The notes: generated by a model from the letters alone, not told the origin. Shown: positions 35,331 to 58,622, numbered from the stretch's first letter. The stretch is 64,000 nucleotides of DNA from Eleginops maclovinus (GCF_036324505.1 NC_086357.1:19780793-19844792); one strand, 5' to 3'. A program made the numbers and translations.

Positions 35331-38300
35331 GTGAGTTTGAACCAGTTGCTTCACAGGTGTCTCTCTCTATATACAGCCATCTGGGTTATGACTTTACTTC
35401 GTTAACAATACCTAACTCACTTTCAAACTTTTCTCCTGAGCAGTCTACTCTCAGATACAATGCCAAAATAATTTGCTTTTGATATAAAGGAAAGGAGACA
35501 GGTCAAAAAAATGTGCAATATTGCTACTTTGCTGTTTAGATTATGCAAACGATGGTCTAAAAGTTCACTGAGTGCCATTTCATGCATGATTTAAAAGACT
35601 GTGTTTTTAATGTTCAGCTGTTTCCTGACTGGATTTTCATTCTTTACTCACAACTCCACGAGACAGCTATGTAATATATTATTCATTTATTTTGCACCAT
35701 ATGTCTGGACAGGTGGTTTTTCCTCACAGAAATATACAAAATTATATTATATCTATTGTGACGCCCTGCAGCATAGAGCTATCAAAAGATCTGTCACAAT
35801 TGTATGGTGCATGTCTAATCATGTATGGCAAAGCAGGCTTATACTAAAGTATTATTAAGTAAAGTAGTCAGGGAATACATTACATGAACTTGGCTTAGTT
35901 TCCAATACAACTGTGTTAGTGTTAAAATTGAACTCTGTGAATGCTTTTATTCTGAAGTCAAATGTGAAGGTCCCTTTGTATTTCGCGTTTTGATTGGAAA
36001 TTACTGACCCCCGAGGCCCCATTGCCACCGGTCACGAGTGCAGGATGCTTACTGGATCACCACCCTCCTGGAGGAAAATGTTAACCAGCAATGAATAGCA
36101 CATTGGTATCATCTGTTGCTAAACTTATGGGAGTGACTTAAGACCTACTTTATTTAACATTTGATCACAATTGTCCCATCTGCACATACAGATACCCAGA
36201 CATGTGCCAGGCCCAGAGGGAAGTCGCCTCTGAGTAGTTTTGAATGTAACACGTCGGATGATGAAGCGATGAATCTTATATCATTAGCAGGTTCAGCTGT
36301 CGGTCGTCTTATCATCCACAACATGTCGCTCTAATTTCTGTGCAGCTTGTTGAGAGTTGTAGCTCCTCGTCTCACTGTGTGCACAGTGCATAGCCAAAAT
36401 TTCACATTTCATTAATCACATTATTGGATGCAGTGAGATTGTTTTGTTGATCTGCGTGGGTGTGTCTCTTTTTTTTGCAAGCTAATTGTAACCTCAAACA
36501 TACGGACCATAATTCCACACATTCTTTTTCCTCTACCCACATTATATTTTTTGACACTGAGGCAGTTGCTGCAGTGCTGTGGTGGATTTCGTTATTGTTT
36601 ATGTAAGCAGTTTGTGAGGCCCACCCTGGAGTAAACTTTCATGTCCTACTGTGGCCTCCAAAATCAATGTGGGGACTTGCAGATGAAAGTGCATGATAGT
36701 ATCAAAGTCTCCCATCTGATTTATAAATGCAATTTGGAGACAATCTACTGTGTTTAACTAACGGACCATACAGTAGTTGAAAAAACTTGTACGACATGTT
36801 TAGTATTGCCTCATACTGTACAGTTAGGTTTCTGTTCGCCCTCTCTCCTTCATTTTGCAACACATATTTGACTTTCAGATGAACCTGAAATCAGCTGTGT
36901 TTGATTACTGTGATTCATTTGGTTGTAATTACAATATAATTAGATATCTTATAATCCCAATATGCTTAGCGATGACTACAGTTTTGTGTGATCACTTGAT
37001 ATAAGTGTCCTGCAAATATAAAGCCTTTTGCAGTTGCTTGAGTATGAATTGGAAAAGAGTTCATGGTTTTAGAAAATTGTGTTTTGTGTGAAAATATGTT
37101 TTGTGTGAAAGCATTTAAAAAAGAATTCACAGTTCGGTCCGCATGGACTTTAGCTTTGCTCACAGTGTGAAGAGCTTTTAAAATCCATCATAGCAAAACA
37201 AACAATGTGAAATGTTACTTTTTTGCTGCTGTGAAAAAAGAAACTAACCGAAGCTAAAACATGCAAATAAACACGATGTAGTTGGCATGTTTTTCGGGTT
37301 GTTATGGATGCACTTTATGCACATAGTTCCGTTAAGCTGCTTTTGGGCTCGTCTGTCAATATGACGCACTATGCTGAGCTGCACGAGTACGCGCTCCCAC
37401 ACCTACAAGTCTGTCTGGGATTTATTGTTCTCACAGTCTTAACTTCATTGGAGTATGAATAAAGAGTGAACTCATTGACAGTCCCGCTATTGCTTTGTCG
37501 GAGCCTGTTTGGTCACCACATAACAATCACTGTTGCCAAGCTAGGGAATTTAAAGTGAGTTTTCAATAGGTTTCAGTGGCTGTGTAGCTTTTTCTTGAAA
37601 ACTTTAATTGCTGCTAGAAAGTCAAATCAGATGGAGGTTAGCTAAGGCTCTGGAAAATGGGTGGAGGGAGAAAGTAAGATTAAAATAGGAGGGATTTGAA
37701 TCATCATGTCCTTAAGTTTAGCAGAATTCATGTGAAAATTCTTCAAAGAAATGTGACTGTTATCTTTGGTGGCAAGGCATAGTGTTTTGATGGTAAAACA
37801 CAGAAGTTACATTTGATTAATGGCCCAGTTGTTGATCAAAGCACATGCTCACCCACCCAATGCTTTCACTAATTTAATAAATCAGATTGTAATATTTAGC
37901 ATCAGTGAATCAGCTCAAGATGTATCCTGAGAGAAAGGAGCCTTTCTGCCTAATGTCATTAGGGATTAATATCTGTTTGTAGCTCAAATAACCAATTAGG
38001 CATAGTTGTATGATTGGGTCTCTGTTTAGCAGCAACAATATCGGATAGAAATTCTTAAAAATAAAATACAGCGTTTCAGTGTTTCTTCAATAAAATCAAT
38101 GATTACCAACCTGGGGTATTTAGGGGTACTTCTGAACTTCCTAATGTGTACTAGCAAAAGAATCATAATAGATCGCCTTTTTGATAAATACAAAAATAAA
38201 TTAAGATAAGATAAAAAACTAAATCCTACATATTGCCATATCTGTTATCTGTCTTATCTAAAAATATAAAAAGGAGTAAGTGGTAACCCATTTTAAGAAG

Positions 38301-38402
38301 AAGACCTTACGAGCTGCACTCATATCTGTTGTATTTTAGGAAGTGGATGCATAATCAATGACAAAGTTTTAGACTCCTTATTGTTTTCTACCTTTTTTCA
38401 GG

Positions 38403-47907
<9,505 letters not shown>

Positions 47908-48286
47908 CAATTTAAAAACTGGGACACATCAACACTGAATGTTTTTAGATAACTATTTTTCCATTTCATATATATATGTTAACTTTAATTCACGGAAGTA
48001 TGACACTAAAGCTTTATTTTGCATGATATTTCCAAATGACCGATGAGCACAGAAAGACAACCAATTGTGAAATATATGAAACGAGTATAAGCCTACACCA
48101 AGCTTATTATTTTTTTATATTGTTCCACACAGTTGTGCAGAGGTTGGACAGTGTGGCAGCTAAAATGAAAGAGTGTATATATTTTTTTAAAGGATCTGCA
48201 TTAAGATCAAGTTTCTATTTATAAATGTGATATATATATATTATGTGTTCACTTTTTGTGTGTTAAAACTAAGAATTGTTTATTTA

Positions 48287-48292
48287 AATAAA
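48287..48292 (+). promoter_or_regulatory. Candidate poly(A) signal of tgm1
   Basis: AATAAA 380 nt after the stop, the only canonical hexamer between the stop and the downstream transposon. The transposon begins four bases after it. Confidence 0.5.
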
Positions 48293-48295
48293 TTA

Positions 48296-49105
48296 CAGTT
48301 TTTTTCCATTGCTGACACACTGAAATAACACATGAAGCATCATTATTTAAAGTGACACTCAAAGAACAAAACCTTTGCTCAAGTCTCTCACCTTTGCACT
48401 CAATTTTCAATTCAACTTGGCACTTTTTGCAAAACACTGCACACAGTTCTCTCAGGAAGACACGGAAACCTGACAGGTTCACTTGTTTGCCGTTTTCAAA
48501 ACACTGCCATTAAAAATGCTACACGCATGAACCAATTAACGAATACACGCGCCAAATGACCATAAACACGGAACTGCGTTATTCTTGACACAATAATCAG
48601 GATTTCAACACTAGAAAAAGACTACACGTAATAACTTTTCACAACAATGGATATATGGACATAGCAGCGAGAGGAAGAGCTGGGGGGAGATCTAGTGATG
48701 GAGGAGTTGTTTTCAGCATGGAGCTGTATGAGCGTCAGCCCTGTGTTTCTGCCTCTTCTACAGGGCAGTGGGAGAGAGGGGAGATATCCTCTGTGATGGT
48801 GAAAAGGTGCTGGGTACACACACAGCTAGGCCACAAATCAAAATCATGATTTTTTGATAAATACATCTTTATATTTGTAGCTCAAGGTTACTTTTCAATG
48901 CACTGTATTTGATAGAAAGCCTATTTTTGTTCACACAGCTCTCCCTGTGCATACACACATGGTGGCACGTTTTGTTCCAACAGTATATTGGTGTTTCTGC
49001 AAATATTTCTGTAGTGCAGAATTTTCTCACGAAGATGTTCAGAGCAAAACTCAAATGAAAATGCTTTCTTTTACAATTAAGGTATCTTTTCAGCCAGATG
49101 GCCTT
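48296..49105. mobile_element. Tc1/mariner-type non-autonomous copy 1, right end missing
   Basis: It starts CAGTTTTTTTCCATTGCTGA preceded by TA, like copy 2, and is closely similar to it over about 430 bp (for example GCACTTTTTGCAAAACACTG, AATGGATATATGGACATAGC, GGAGCTGTATGAGCGTCAG). It then diverges and lacks the right inverted repeat. A frame starting MDIAARGRAGGRSSDGG may be a relic of an N-terminal coding segment. Confidence 0.7.
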
Positions 49106-49107
49106 TA

Positions 49108-50389
49108 CAGTTTTTTTCCATTGCTAACACACTAACATTACACATAAAGCAGAGTTATTTAAAGTGACTCTCAAAGAGCAAAACCTCTGCTCAAGTCTCC
49201 AAAACTCTAAACACATTGTCAGCTTTGCACTCAATTTTCAATTCATCTTGGCACTTTTTGCAAAACACTGCACACAGTTCTCTCAGGAAGACACAGAAAT
49301 CTGACAGATTCACATGTTTGCCATTTCCAAAACACTGCCATTAAAAAATGCTACACACATGAACCAATTAACAAATACACGCGCCAAATGTCCATAAACA
49401 CGGCACTGCTTTATTCTTGACACAATAATCAGGATGTCAACACTAACAAAACACTGAACGTAATAACTGTTTACAACAACAATGGATATATGGACATAGC
49501 AGCGAGAGGAAGAGCTAGAGGGAGATCTAGTGATGGAGGAGATGTTTTCAGCGTGGAGCTGTATGAGCGTCAGAGGGGAGATATCCTCTGTGATGGTGAT
49601 GAGGTATAGGAATAAAACAAAAGTGAAAATGCTTTTTTAAAAGTTATCTTTTGGCCAGTTTCCCTTTTTTGGAGATGTTAGAGTAAAAGGGGGAAGAAGG
49701 TAGGTCATAGCCAGAAATGTCCAGCCAGCTCGGGACTCGAACCAGCCTACTATGCTAATGTTTTCTGTGGGTAGGCCACCAGCTCTAACCACTAAGCTAT
49801 CTGCCAGCCAGATGAAACTGCTTTAGATTGAGCTTCTTCGCTCAATATCTGCAGGGAAGATGTTCCTGTTGATGATGAAGCCAGACCCAGCCAGGTGGTC
49901 AAATGCAGCCTAAAAATGTCTATTTTTTCGAAAAATGTTTTTAGATTTTTTCCTCAAAGTTTTCTTTTCCATTTACTGTCTTTGATGTTGATCACATTTT
50001 TGTTCACTTAACTGTAACTGTATGTGCTGTGCATGCATGTTGCGCTCATTAGTTGTGTATAAAAATAAACAAGGTTTGTTTCAACAGAATATTTGTTTTT
50101 CTGCACATATTTCTTTCGTTCAGAATTCTCCCCATACAGAAAAAGGCCATAAAGATGAGTGTACTTCAGATTGATCAAATGCGTGTGTAGTTGGTTGGAC
50201 AAAGTGTCTTTTAGTATATATGAAGTGTCTGCCATTTTGGTTTTAATGTAGTTGTGAGTGCAGTGCTTCATTTTGCAAGATATATGAGGTGTTTTGCACT
50301 TTGAGTGGGTGGTTTTGTGAAATGTCTTTAGTGCTTTGAGAAAATGAGCCCTGCTTTCAAAAAAGTGTTTTACCAATTGAAAAAAACTG
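49108..50389. mobile_element. Tc1/mariner-type non-autonomous copy 2 with both ends
   Basis: The terminal inverted repeats begin CAGTTTTTTTC at both ends (right end reads GAAAAAAACTG), with TA on each side (49106-49107 and 50390-50391) as expected for TA-target elements. Length is 1282 bp with no intact transposase. It lies head-to-tail behind copy 1 and includes a tRNA-like SINE head not found in copy 1. Confidence 0.75.
49733..49805 (-). repeat. tRNA-like SINE head with pol III A and B boxes
   Basis: On the minus strand a near-consensus A box TAGCTTAGTGG (49799-49789) is followed about 45 nt later by a perfect B box GGTTCGAGTCC (49743-49733). The flanks do not pair as an acceptor stem, so this is a tRNA-derived SINE head or tRNA pseudogene rather than a working tRNA gene. 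Confidence 0.7.
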
Positions 50390-50637
50390 TAATACCGGCT
50401 TCAAATGCTCTTGTGTTATTTAAACAAACATTCATAATGTATCACAAAGTCTGTTGACTTTTTATGACATTTCCTAACAATTTGTTTCTGAAGTCCCGTG
50501 CTTGTGTTTGGTTGCAAAAGTCTACTTAAGGACAATTATAAAGGACACCTAAACCTAAAATGAATATATTTATATCTACACACAAGCAGCTTAATTTGTG
50601 CAGGGTGACATTTTGGGTAACCAGTAACGATAAGGTT

Positions 50638-50760
50638 AAGGTTAGTTTATTTATATAGAACATTTCAGACAGAAAGGCAATTAAAAATGCTTTACATAGG
50701 CATTAACACATAATAATTCAAAACAAAAAGACAATTCATAAAAGAGATCATTATTGAGTT
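50638..50760. repeat. Interspersed repeat fragment of the TTTATTTATATAG type
   Basis: GTTTATTTATATAGAACATT and AATTAAAAATGCTTTACATA are the start of a repeat common in teleosts. It may be the same family as the tgm1-intron copy. Boundaries are approximate. Confidence 0.5.
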
Positions 50761-51849
50761 CACCCTGAGCCAATTATTTAAATGAAAAAATACTTTGATC
50801 ATATCTAAAATGTAATTGTATTCTATGATGACAACTTTTGGGCTGATGCCTGTGAAGTTAATGTTGATGACAGATAGGGGGGTTCTCATAAGGAAACTCT
50901 AAGTGCATTCATGAAATGGAATCTGGGAGAGCTCATCTCAGATTTTCTGAACCCATTTCAAAAGTGGTGAAGATGGGAAACAAAGTCAGTTAAACACAAA
51001 TGATTGCATTTGTTTGACTGCTTTTGGGGATTACCCTAACGTGTCAGGGCTAAAGAGATGCAGGCCAATTTCAGCATAAAGGTGGATAGAGGAACGCTCC
51101 AATATTATGGAAACAAGAAGAAATAAATTGAAAACAATTTGTTCTTACTGACAGTTAAATCATCTCCACATCTGATCCATTAGTTTCTTCTTCCATTTGC
51201 TTTTCTATTTACCCAATTACCTTCGAAATACAGTTCACAGCCTGGTGCAAACTATGATTGCATAAGAGGCAATAAGCCAAGGAAACAATATTTTTGTCTC
51301 AAACTGTTGGTGTTTACTGACAAGGTTGGTGTACATTTTGTTTTTCTCACTCTGGACTCAGGAACTTTCCTTTCTTTGTTCTCAAGCACATAATAAACAG
51401 AGAAGTATTGAATGAGCACATTCTCCCCGCCTAGCAGCCCCAGTTTGTTTGTTCGCTGGTTTGTTTTATAGGGGGGCGGTGAACGAATGACATTTCTAAA
51501 ACTATAATCCTGTCATATAAAATGATGTGTGCGCCCCGCTTTTGAAGCCAGCATCCTGTGCACAAGGTATTTTTAAATAAAATATCACTTTCATCCTTCT
51601 GTGACGATAGTTTGGTGTGCTAAGATAAATGGGCATCTGTGGGTAAACAAGACTTTGACAGCACACCTACATGTTTGTCATAGAATGAAAAATGGGCCAC
51701 GCCCTCTTTGGAAATTCACCTGCTGGAGAAGTGTAATCAATAAAGTTAATGATGAATGTTGCATTTAGGTAACCTAAAATACTGTGTCTGTGAGCCAGCA
51801 GGCACAAAACCAGTGACCTGGTACTAAAGGAAAACAGCCGGTGTGAATG

Positions 51850-51936
51850 TTGAATTACATCGTGCAGGTGTTTCTCTGCACCTGTTTCACATTTCTGAAA
51901 AACAAAGCAGCGAAACACCTGCACAATGTAAATCAA
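51850..51936. ncRNA. Strong imperfect hairpin, pre-miRNA-sized, identity unknown
   Basis: Two 30-nt arms (51850-51879 and 51907-51936) pair at 27 positions with three single mismatches and a 27-nt loop. Both arms share the core GTGCAGGTGTTTC. Size and shape fit a microRNA precursor, but a miniature inverted-repeat element would look the same. I do not recognise either arm as a known miRNA. Strand is undetermined. Confidence 0.3.
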
Positions 51937-54900
51937 TTCTGTAGAAACACATTATAATGTAATGCAGTCAGCAAAATGACAACAACATTGTTCATTAAGC
52001 AACATTGACTCTCTGAGGTCATAGAGAGTGCAGAGACTGATGTGGTGCAACAGGGTCTTGTATAGCAAACCCCTGGAGTACGTCAGAGGGCCTCCATGGA
52101 TGAGTAAGAGAAAGACATGTTGGATAAACATATAGTTGATCTTATTTGGTCACACACACACATTGGACACGCACACACATTTTCTTCTATAAATTGCATG
52201 CACAAAGAGATTTTGGGGGGAATTCCACAATTGGCTCTGGGAACCTCGTATTGCCCGTGTTGTTGGATACTATGCTGTTTGTAATAAACCTTATTATATA
52301 CAAGCTGGTGTCTCCGGACACTTCTTCATCATCTTCACAAACATCGCTACAAGATATACCTCACTACCTTGGTTTATTTTGGCCATGGGCTTGTATTTTA
52401 CCAACCCTAACAACTTGCTTTTTTTAAAATTTGAATTATCTTCAAAATGTAACATTGACTTCTTGTTAGTAAATCATCATATATGCTGATTGGTGATACT
52501 AGGGTTGGGTTTTCCTTTTTGTCAGGTTAGAGCAACCCTCAAAAATGTATTTGGAATAGCTGCTTATGAACAATGAGTTATAGTTATTCAAAATCATTTC
52601 ACACAAAATAATAACACGTTCTATTTTGGCCCAGTGTTCATCCCCTTAGGGAATTTCTGGAAATCTGTTAAGTAGTTGTGAGGCAGACCTCCCTTCTGAG
52701 CAGAGTTAATTAAGCTCTCAAGTCTGACACGCATAGTGGTGCTGATTACTGTGAGTGGCTTCCCCTGGTTTGAGTTTGATGTTTTACATAATGAATAACA
52801 ATTTAGCTCTCTGTCAGACCTAGTTTTCCTTCTGGTAGACTGTTCAAATTAATTAATTTGAGTGTGGGGCCCAACTCCACCAAACCGCTGCTCACCTGTT
52901 AAGCCCATTTATACCCATGCACAATTGGCCTCGTTTGTCTCATAATTCTTAAACCACCCTCACTAGCCTTTCCATTTAACCTTCTTACTTCATCCCTACA
53001 CGCATCTCTCCATCCTCTGTTCCTTTCTCCCCTCACCCCTTCATTTTTATGTTGTGCACCTCTCCCACCTCTCATTCCGCACACCGTCTCAGGCCTTGTG
53101 TTCAGATATGGCAAAAACATTCCTGAGATTGAACCCCCACACTGAGTCTCGCTCTGCCTGTACTTCAGAACATCCTCCAGGCGACATCCCTCTTCCTCTT
53201 TCAGTTCACATCCATCAGTCCTCAACATCCAATACCTCCTGAAATTCCATTAAATCTTTAAGCGACATTGTGTTGTGCCATGGTCCTAGCTTGTGAAAAA
53301 CCTGGCAGTTATTGGCTTCTTTTATTCTGTAAACACAGATGGTGTAGGGAAAAACGTTTTCTGTGAAAAATCTGCTTGCCTGTTTGATTCACAAAAGTCA
53401 TAAGAGTAAATGCCATTATTAATTATTTTATTTTGTTTTCTGGAGCAAGACGTGAGCTTAACCAAACATTCCTATAGAAGAGATTTCTAGAGATGAAACA
53501 TTTTATGATATAAAATCCTTTTAATGAGTTGTTTTTTCAAATCTTCTTTGATTTGTTTTATTATCGAGCGATCAATCCTTCAATTACTTTTGGATTAAAA
53601 ATGTTGTATAAAATCAGAAGAAAATTGTTGAATATAAGTCTTACACCCAAAAATAAAGAATTTACTGGAAGCAAGAGATCTTAACCTTGAGAAACTAGAG
53701 CTAAAGCATGTGTATTTTTAACAAATGAATATATCAACAATACAAATAAATTACTGAAAAATTAAACAGATTTTCTGTCCGTTGACTTTTCAGTTAGCAC
53801 TTACTAAGACCAATGTCGGTACAACTTTAATACTACAAAGCAACATTCATCTTTTATATTCTACCTTTAATAATATAAACTCGGAGGACTTCTTGGTCCT
53901 TTGTAATCTGATAGGAGGTGCTGCAGCTTACAGTTAATTCACATTATGTTGCCAAAACGCTAGAAGAGAGGGATTTATTATAGTACTACGAAATGTTGGC
54001 ATTGATCCTGCGTAGACTGCCTTCAGTAAACCCCTCATGCTGTTGTGACCAAATGAAAGGCATTTGTGTAAGGCCAGTTTGATAATCATTTTTAAAAAAA
54101 TATTATTTAAAGTGTGTGCCTTCTCTGTCAGAAAAGATAAGGGAAATTAATGTGTTTGGCTCGCCCCTAAAATATGATATTTGTCTCCTTTGTAGTTTTG
54201 GTAATCCTCACAGCAGCCATTTTTTGTATTCATCTTTTGTGATGAGCCGCGTGCAGATCTCCTGTGACAGGATGGCACGACACCAGGAGGAAAAGGCAGA
54301 TTGCTTGCATTTTGATCGGGTCTGTTTTATTTTTATCATAGCCACCAAGTTAATCTCAATGTCTTGTGTCTCTACTGAGTCAGAAACCAATTTAATCAAT
54401 ATACAGATTTTAACATTTGTTTTTGCTAAACAGTGGCACTTCGCCAACATCACTAAACATCTTTGTTTTGGGTGTGTACAAACAGAGAAAGTGACGGAAT
54501 TTCCTTTTGTTTACTTTTGTGAAATGAAAGAATTACTGTTTATTTTCAACTCTCATCACACTTACTAAATCCGACAAAAAAATGTATAAGCTCCACTCCT
54601 TCAGATATTGAACGATCTACTCTCAAGCCAGATGAAGTTCTTAACTTAAGAAGTTGTTATACAGCAAGACAGCAAAATACTGACCAAGGGTGGGTTAGAG
54701 CAAGTAATGACTTCATAATTTATCCCTGACACAAATCTAGTTTATTAACTTAGTTTGTTTTGTTGTGCTAAGTGTTTTATAATTCCCAGGGCGGGATATC
54801 CGCAGTACCACTGTGCTTCATCATATATTCCATTGCTGTATGTGCCCGGTTAGGATTTGGAGATAGTTAACTAAGATACAGCCTCTGAAAATCACACTGT

Positions 54901-57900
54901 GATAAAGTGAGTTGGAAGACAGTATTGTAATGGTAAAATTGACATTGTTGTTGTTATCTAGATGGAACAACATTTGATGTACATTTGAGCCAACAAAAGT
55001 TATGGAGAAATATATAGTTGTTTCAAACTCTCAGCCAGATTCAGTTAGAGCCAGGATGTGGGGTTGGAAAGCCATCGATATTGCAATATGCTCTTTACTG
55101 ATCAAAAAAAATGTTCGCTCACAGGGCCAAAAAGGAACATTTATGACTCAACTGGCTGGCTCTGGAATCAATACAGCCCCTTGAGTGATGTGGATTTTTT
55201 CTTCACGGTACTCTAAATGGCTGTGATTTGACATTTTTCCTCCTTTGAACACTACCTAGGGCTCCCACACTCCAGCTTGTGGCAGATGTTTTTATCAACG
55301 AGCATCACCCACCCACGCTCAGCTGGCTCCTACATCCTTTTTAATTTCTCCACACAATTTGGAGCAGAGATGTAATGTGTGTCTAATGTGCTGTGCCTGT
55401 TGTGTCATGTCGTACCAAGAGATGAGTAACGTAAGATTGAAACTGTGGGTTGTCCGTGTTAAAAAACATTAAAGCTAAGACTCGCTAAGATCTTTTCCTT
55501 TTTTTGGACCGTGGTTGTACAGAGGGAGCACAGAATATGTTTTTTGAGGCAAATCACAAAGCAGCCACAAGACACTATTGGTGATGTGATCCCTTATTTA
55601 ATTCTACCTGATATGAAGCTCCTGCAGATAATAATGTCAAAAAGTAAAAAGTACATGTGTGAAAGTACATGCAGCTGTTTGTTTATAGGCTATGATCTCT
55701 GTGGACTGAGGTAAACACTGCTGCTATGTTGCATACAGTTGGCTTTTAATACATCTGACCTGAGGCCATCTACAGAGCACAAGGGAAGGGTTGAAGCCAT
55801 GAGTCCATCCGGCTTGAGGGAGGTCTTTCTGTATTGCAGTACCCTTGAGGCTCAGTCTAACTTTGTTCAGGAAAACCCAAACATATCGCAGCAATATTAT
55901 TCCTGATGTACAGAAAAGTGAGGGACCATAGCCTCATGGTTCCCAGACCAGTGTCAGTGAAAGGTTATGTTTGTTAGTGGCAGACATACTGCAGTCAATA
56001 AGGTCTAAACCCAGTCTTCAGTGTGTAATGATTCAAAACAAGCTGTGAAGCAACACTTCAGGCTGAGAGACTCTCAGCTGACTGAAAGACAGCAATCAAG
56101 AAGAATGAGCCTATTTTTTGGGTTTATAGGCACAGTGAAACCTAAATGTAACCTTTTAAAACATAACTTTATGTAGAACTATTGTGCATAGTAAACACAA
56201 ATGAGACTCAATTAACCTACGGATAATTATCACGTTAATCTGCAACTCCTCTGAGCCCTAGAGAGGTTTCCAGTGAATTTGAGCTCCTCGTTTAGCTGTC
56301 ATGATACAAATGTAGTGGTTTCACCCTCATAGCACTTAAAGTGTAATTTCCAGCTGAAGAGATTGTACCTGCGCAGAGTAAAACATAAATACCTTCCTGT
56401 GGGAAAAAGTAAAACGAGCATGAATCAAAGGAAGATCAGAAGTGGTCTACGATTAGCTTGATCACAATTTGTTCCACAGTCCTCCGCCTCAGTGTTTGAC
56501 TTCCTAGGACAGATGCCAAGTGCGGGGGGAGGTGCGTCATCTCCCTAAATGGCATCTGCGTATTCATGCCAGGCAAATTACTTTTCTGTATACTCATCTG
56601 GATGGGTTTTTTGTTTGGTTTCTTTTTCTCGCTGCTCAACTCTCTGCATGCTGAATTAACATATAAAACGAGGTCACAAGTAATCAACCTATAAATGGAA
56701 AATAGTCTCATGAAGGCTTCGGTGAGAGACAAGTGACAGGTGAGTGACACAAGTGACAAGTTAATGTAGGGCACAAAAACATCAGGTTTTAAGTGTCCTT
56801 AATCCTTGTTTGCTCATTTCTGTGCAGAACAATTAGGCAGTAAACCAGGCTTCAGATGTGGACCCAGCCACTGGCACTTTTTTGATAATTTAACCTTTAA
56901 TTTAATCACTGCCCTAAGCTTTTGATTGAACATTTAAAGCCCTGTGTGACCTTCCTATAATCATTTACAGTCAAACTGCATCAAATAGGGATATAACGAG
57001 AGGACAAAGGTTAGTGGATAGATGATTAGATTAAAAAAGCAACACTATAAATGAAACAATAGTGTGATACAGTTATAACCTTCAAAAAATCTGTATTGCT
57101 TGTGAATCCAAAGTGTGAGCAGTGCTCTGTGGGTGCAGCAAACACATGATTCAGACACTAATCAAGTGGAACAGAAGGCTCTCGATCTGCACCATTACAA
57201 AAGATAACAGGTTGCCCAATCAAGATGTCAAATCTCTTTGTTTTTTTGGATGACTTAAAAGACCTGCATACAGCAAATCAATAGCACAGGCGAGCAGACA
57301 TTGTACTCTGTATTATCTTTCATCTTGAATGGTCAACCTGAAAAAAAAGAGTGAAAAATCCTTTATATTATACTGTCAGACTGTGAGGCCACTGCTTAGC
57401 AACCTGATCTTTCTCATTATTTTAGTATTCATAAATATGTGGCCCCAGACGCTTTAGTCTAAATTTTGGAATAGGGTCTCTCTGAACAGAGCACCGAGAG
57501 CATTAGGGATATTATATTAAAGTATCAGCTTACTTCAGCTCTCAAATCAAAATTATCCACTGAACCTTACCCTCTGAATATTGTCTAGGATGACTTTCAA
57601 TAAAAGGGCAAAATCCCAGGAGTTTCAAACTCCGATGGAAATAACAGAGGCGGAAAAACTAATTTCCTAGGAACCAGCTGAGGTGGTTTCTGGAAAATTG
57701 TATTTTGTTAGGAAATTGAGGTTCAGCTCGATAATGCAACATTTAGTTTAGTGTATCCCATTTGATAGGGGAGTAGTTGAAGTAGTTTGAATCACTGAAA
57801 AGAAACATTCTGTCTGTAGTGTTTCAGCCTCTAAAACTCTGACGGCTGCTATAAAACTGTATGAATTAGATGCTGCTGAAAGGGATCGTGACATTTTGAG

Positions 57901-58489
57901 GATGACTAAAAAAGAACTACAGGAGTTCAGCTCCACTTTAAATACACTTGTTAAGCATTTATTTTATTTGAAACAGTATTTGGCACAAATAACAAGTTAC
58001 ATTCATCAAAACAAAAAAGAATGATGCTTTGGCAGGAACGCGTAGCCCGCCTCTATCCTGTTAAAGGTTTTAGCCAAGACGTTTTAATGCCACCATATGA
58101 CTTTCCAAGCCAGATGGATAGCTTTTTATCTTGTCTTAGAAAGTACTTTTCCAGTGCAGCAAATTGTATTCAATTAACAGGAAAGGTCATCAGTGGAAAC
58201 TTTTAAGTAATATCTTGAGTAGATAAAAGAGCAAGAATTAATTTGCATCAACTGAAGGTCAGAAAATGCACAAATGTGTCTTATTCTTTTGGGATGACGA
58301 TGTCAGTCTGTTGGTCTACCACCTTGCTGCAGACTGGAGGAATGCCTTTAAAAATTGATATTTAGACATTCATATCCAGAGAATAAATCCTACTGACACC
58401 ATGTATTATTCACAAAGGGTGAATGGTAACACTGTTGTGATTCCTTTAAGATCCTCTCTACTCAAAACATGTTTGTTTTTTTGTCATGG

Positions 58490-58622
58490 GCAGTCACTTG
58501 GGGTTTAGTTCCTTGCTCAAAGAAACGTTGCCTGGCAGACAGGAGGATACAAAAATCGAACCATCTACTTTAGGATTTAAGGATGACCTGCTCCACCTCT
58601 TCAGAGCCACAGCTAACCCAAA
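58490..58622. repeat. Diverged tRNA-SINE-like teleost repeat
   Basis: CTTGCTCAAAGAAACGTTGC, AAAAATCGAACCATCTACTT and TTCAGAGCCACAGCTAACCC follow the order of a common fish repeat that contains a tRNA-like part. The B-box-like ATCGAACC is degraded. Confidence 0.5.

Noticed and set aside
49733..49805. Functional tRNA gene
   Set aside because: A and B boxes are good, but the ends do not form an acceptor stem and the spacing is long; it fits a SINE head.
54116..54568. 150-codon plus-strand frame, the longest in the gene-poor interval
   Set aside because: No recognisable domain, signal peptide or repeat; composition looks like translated AT-rich intergenic DNA. Conservation in other fish would reopen it.
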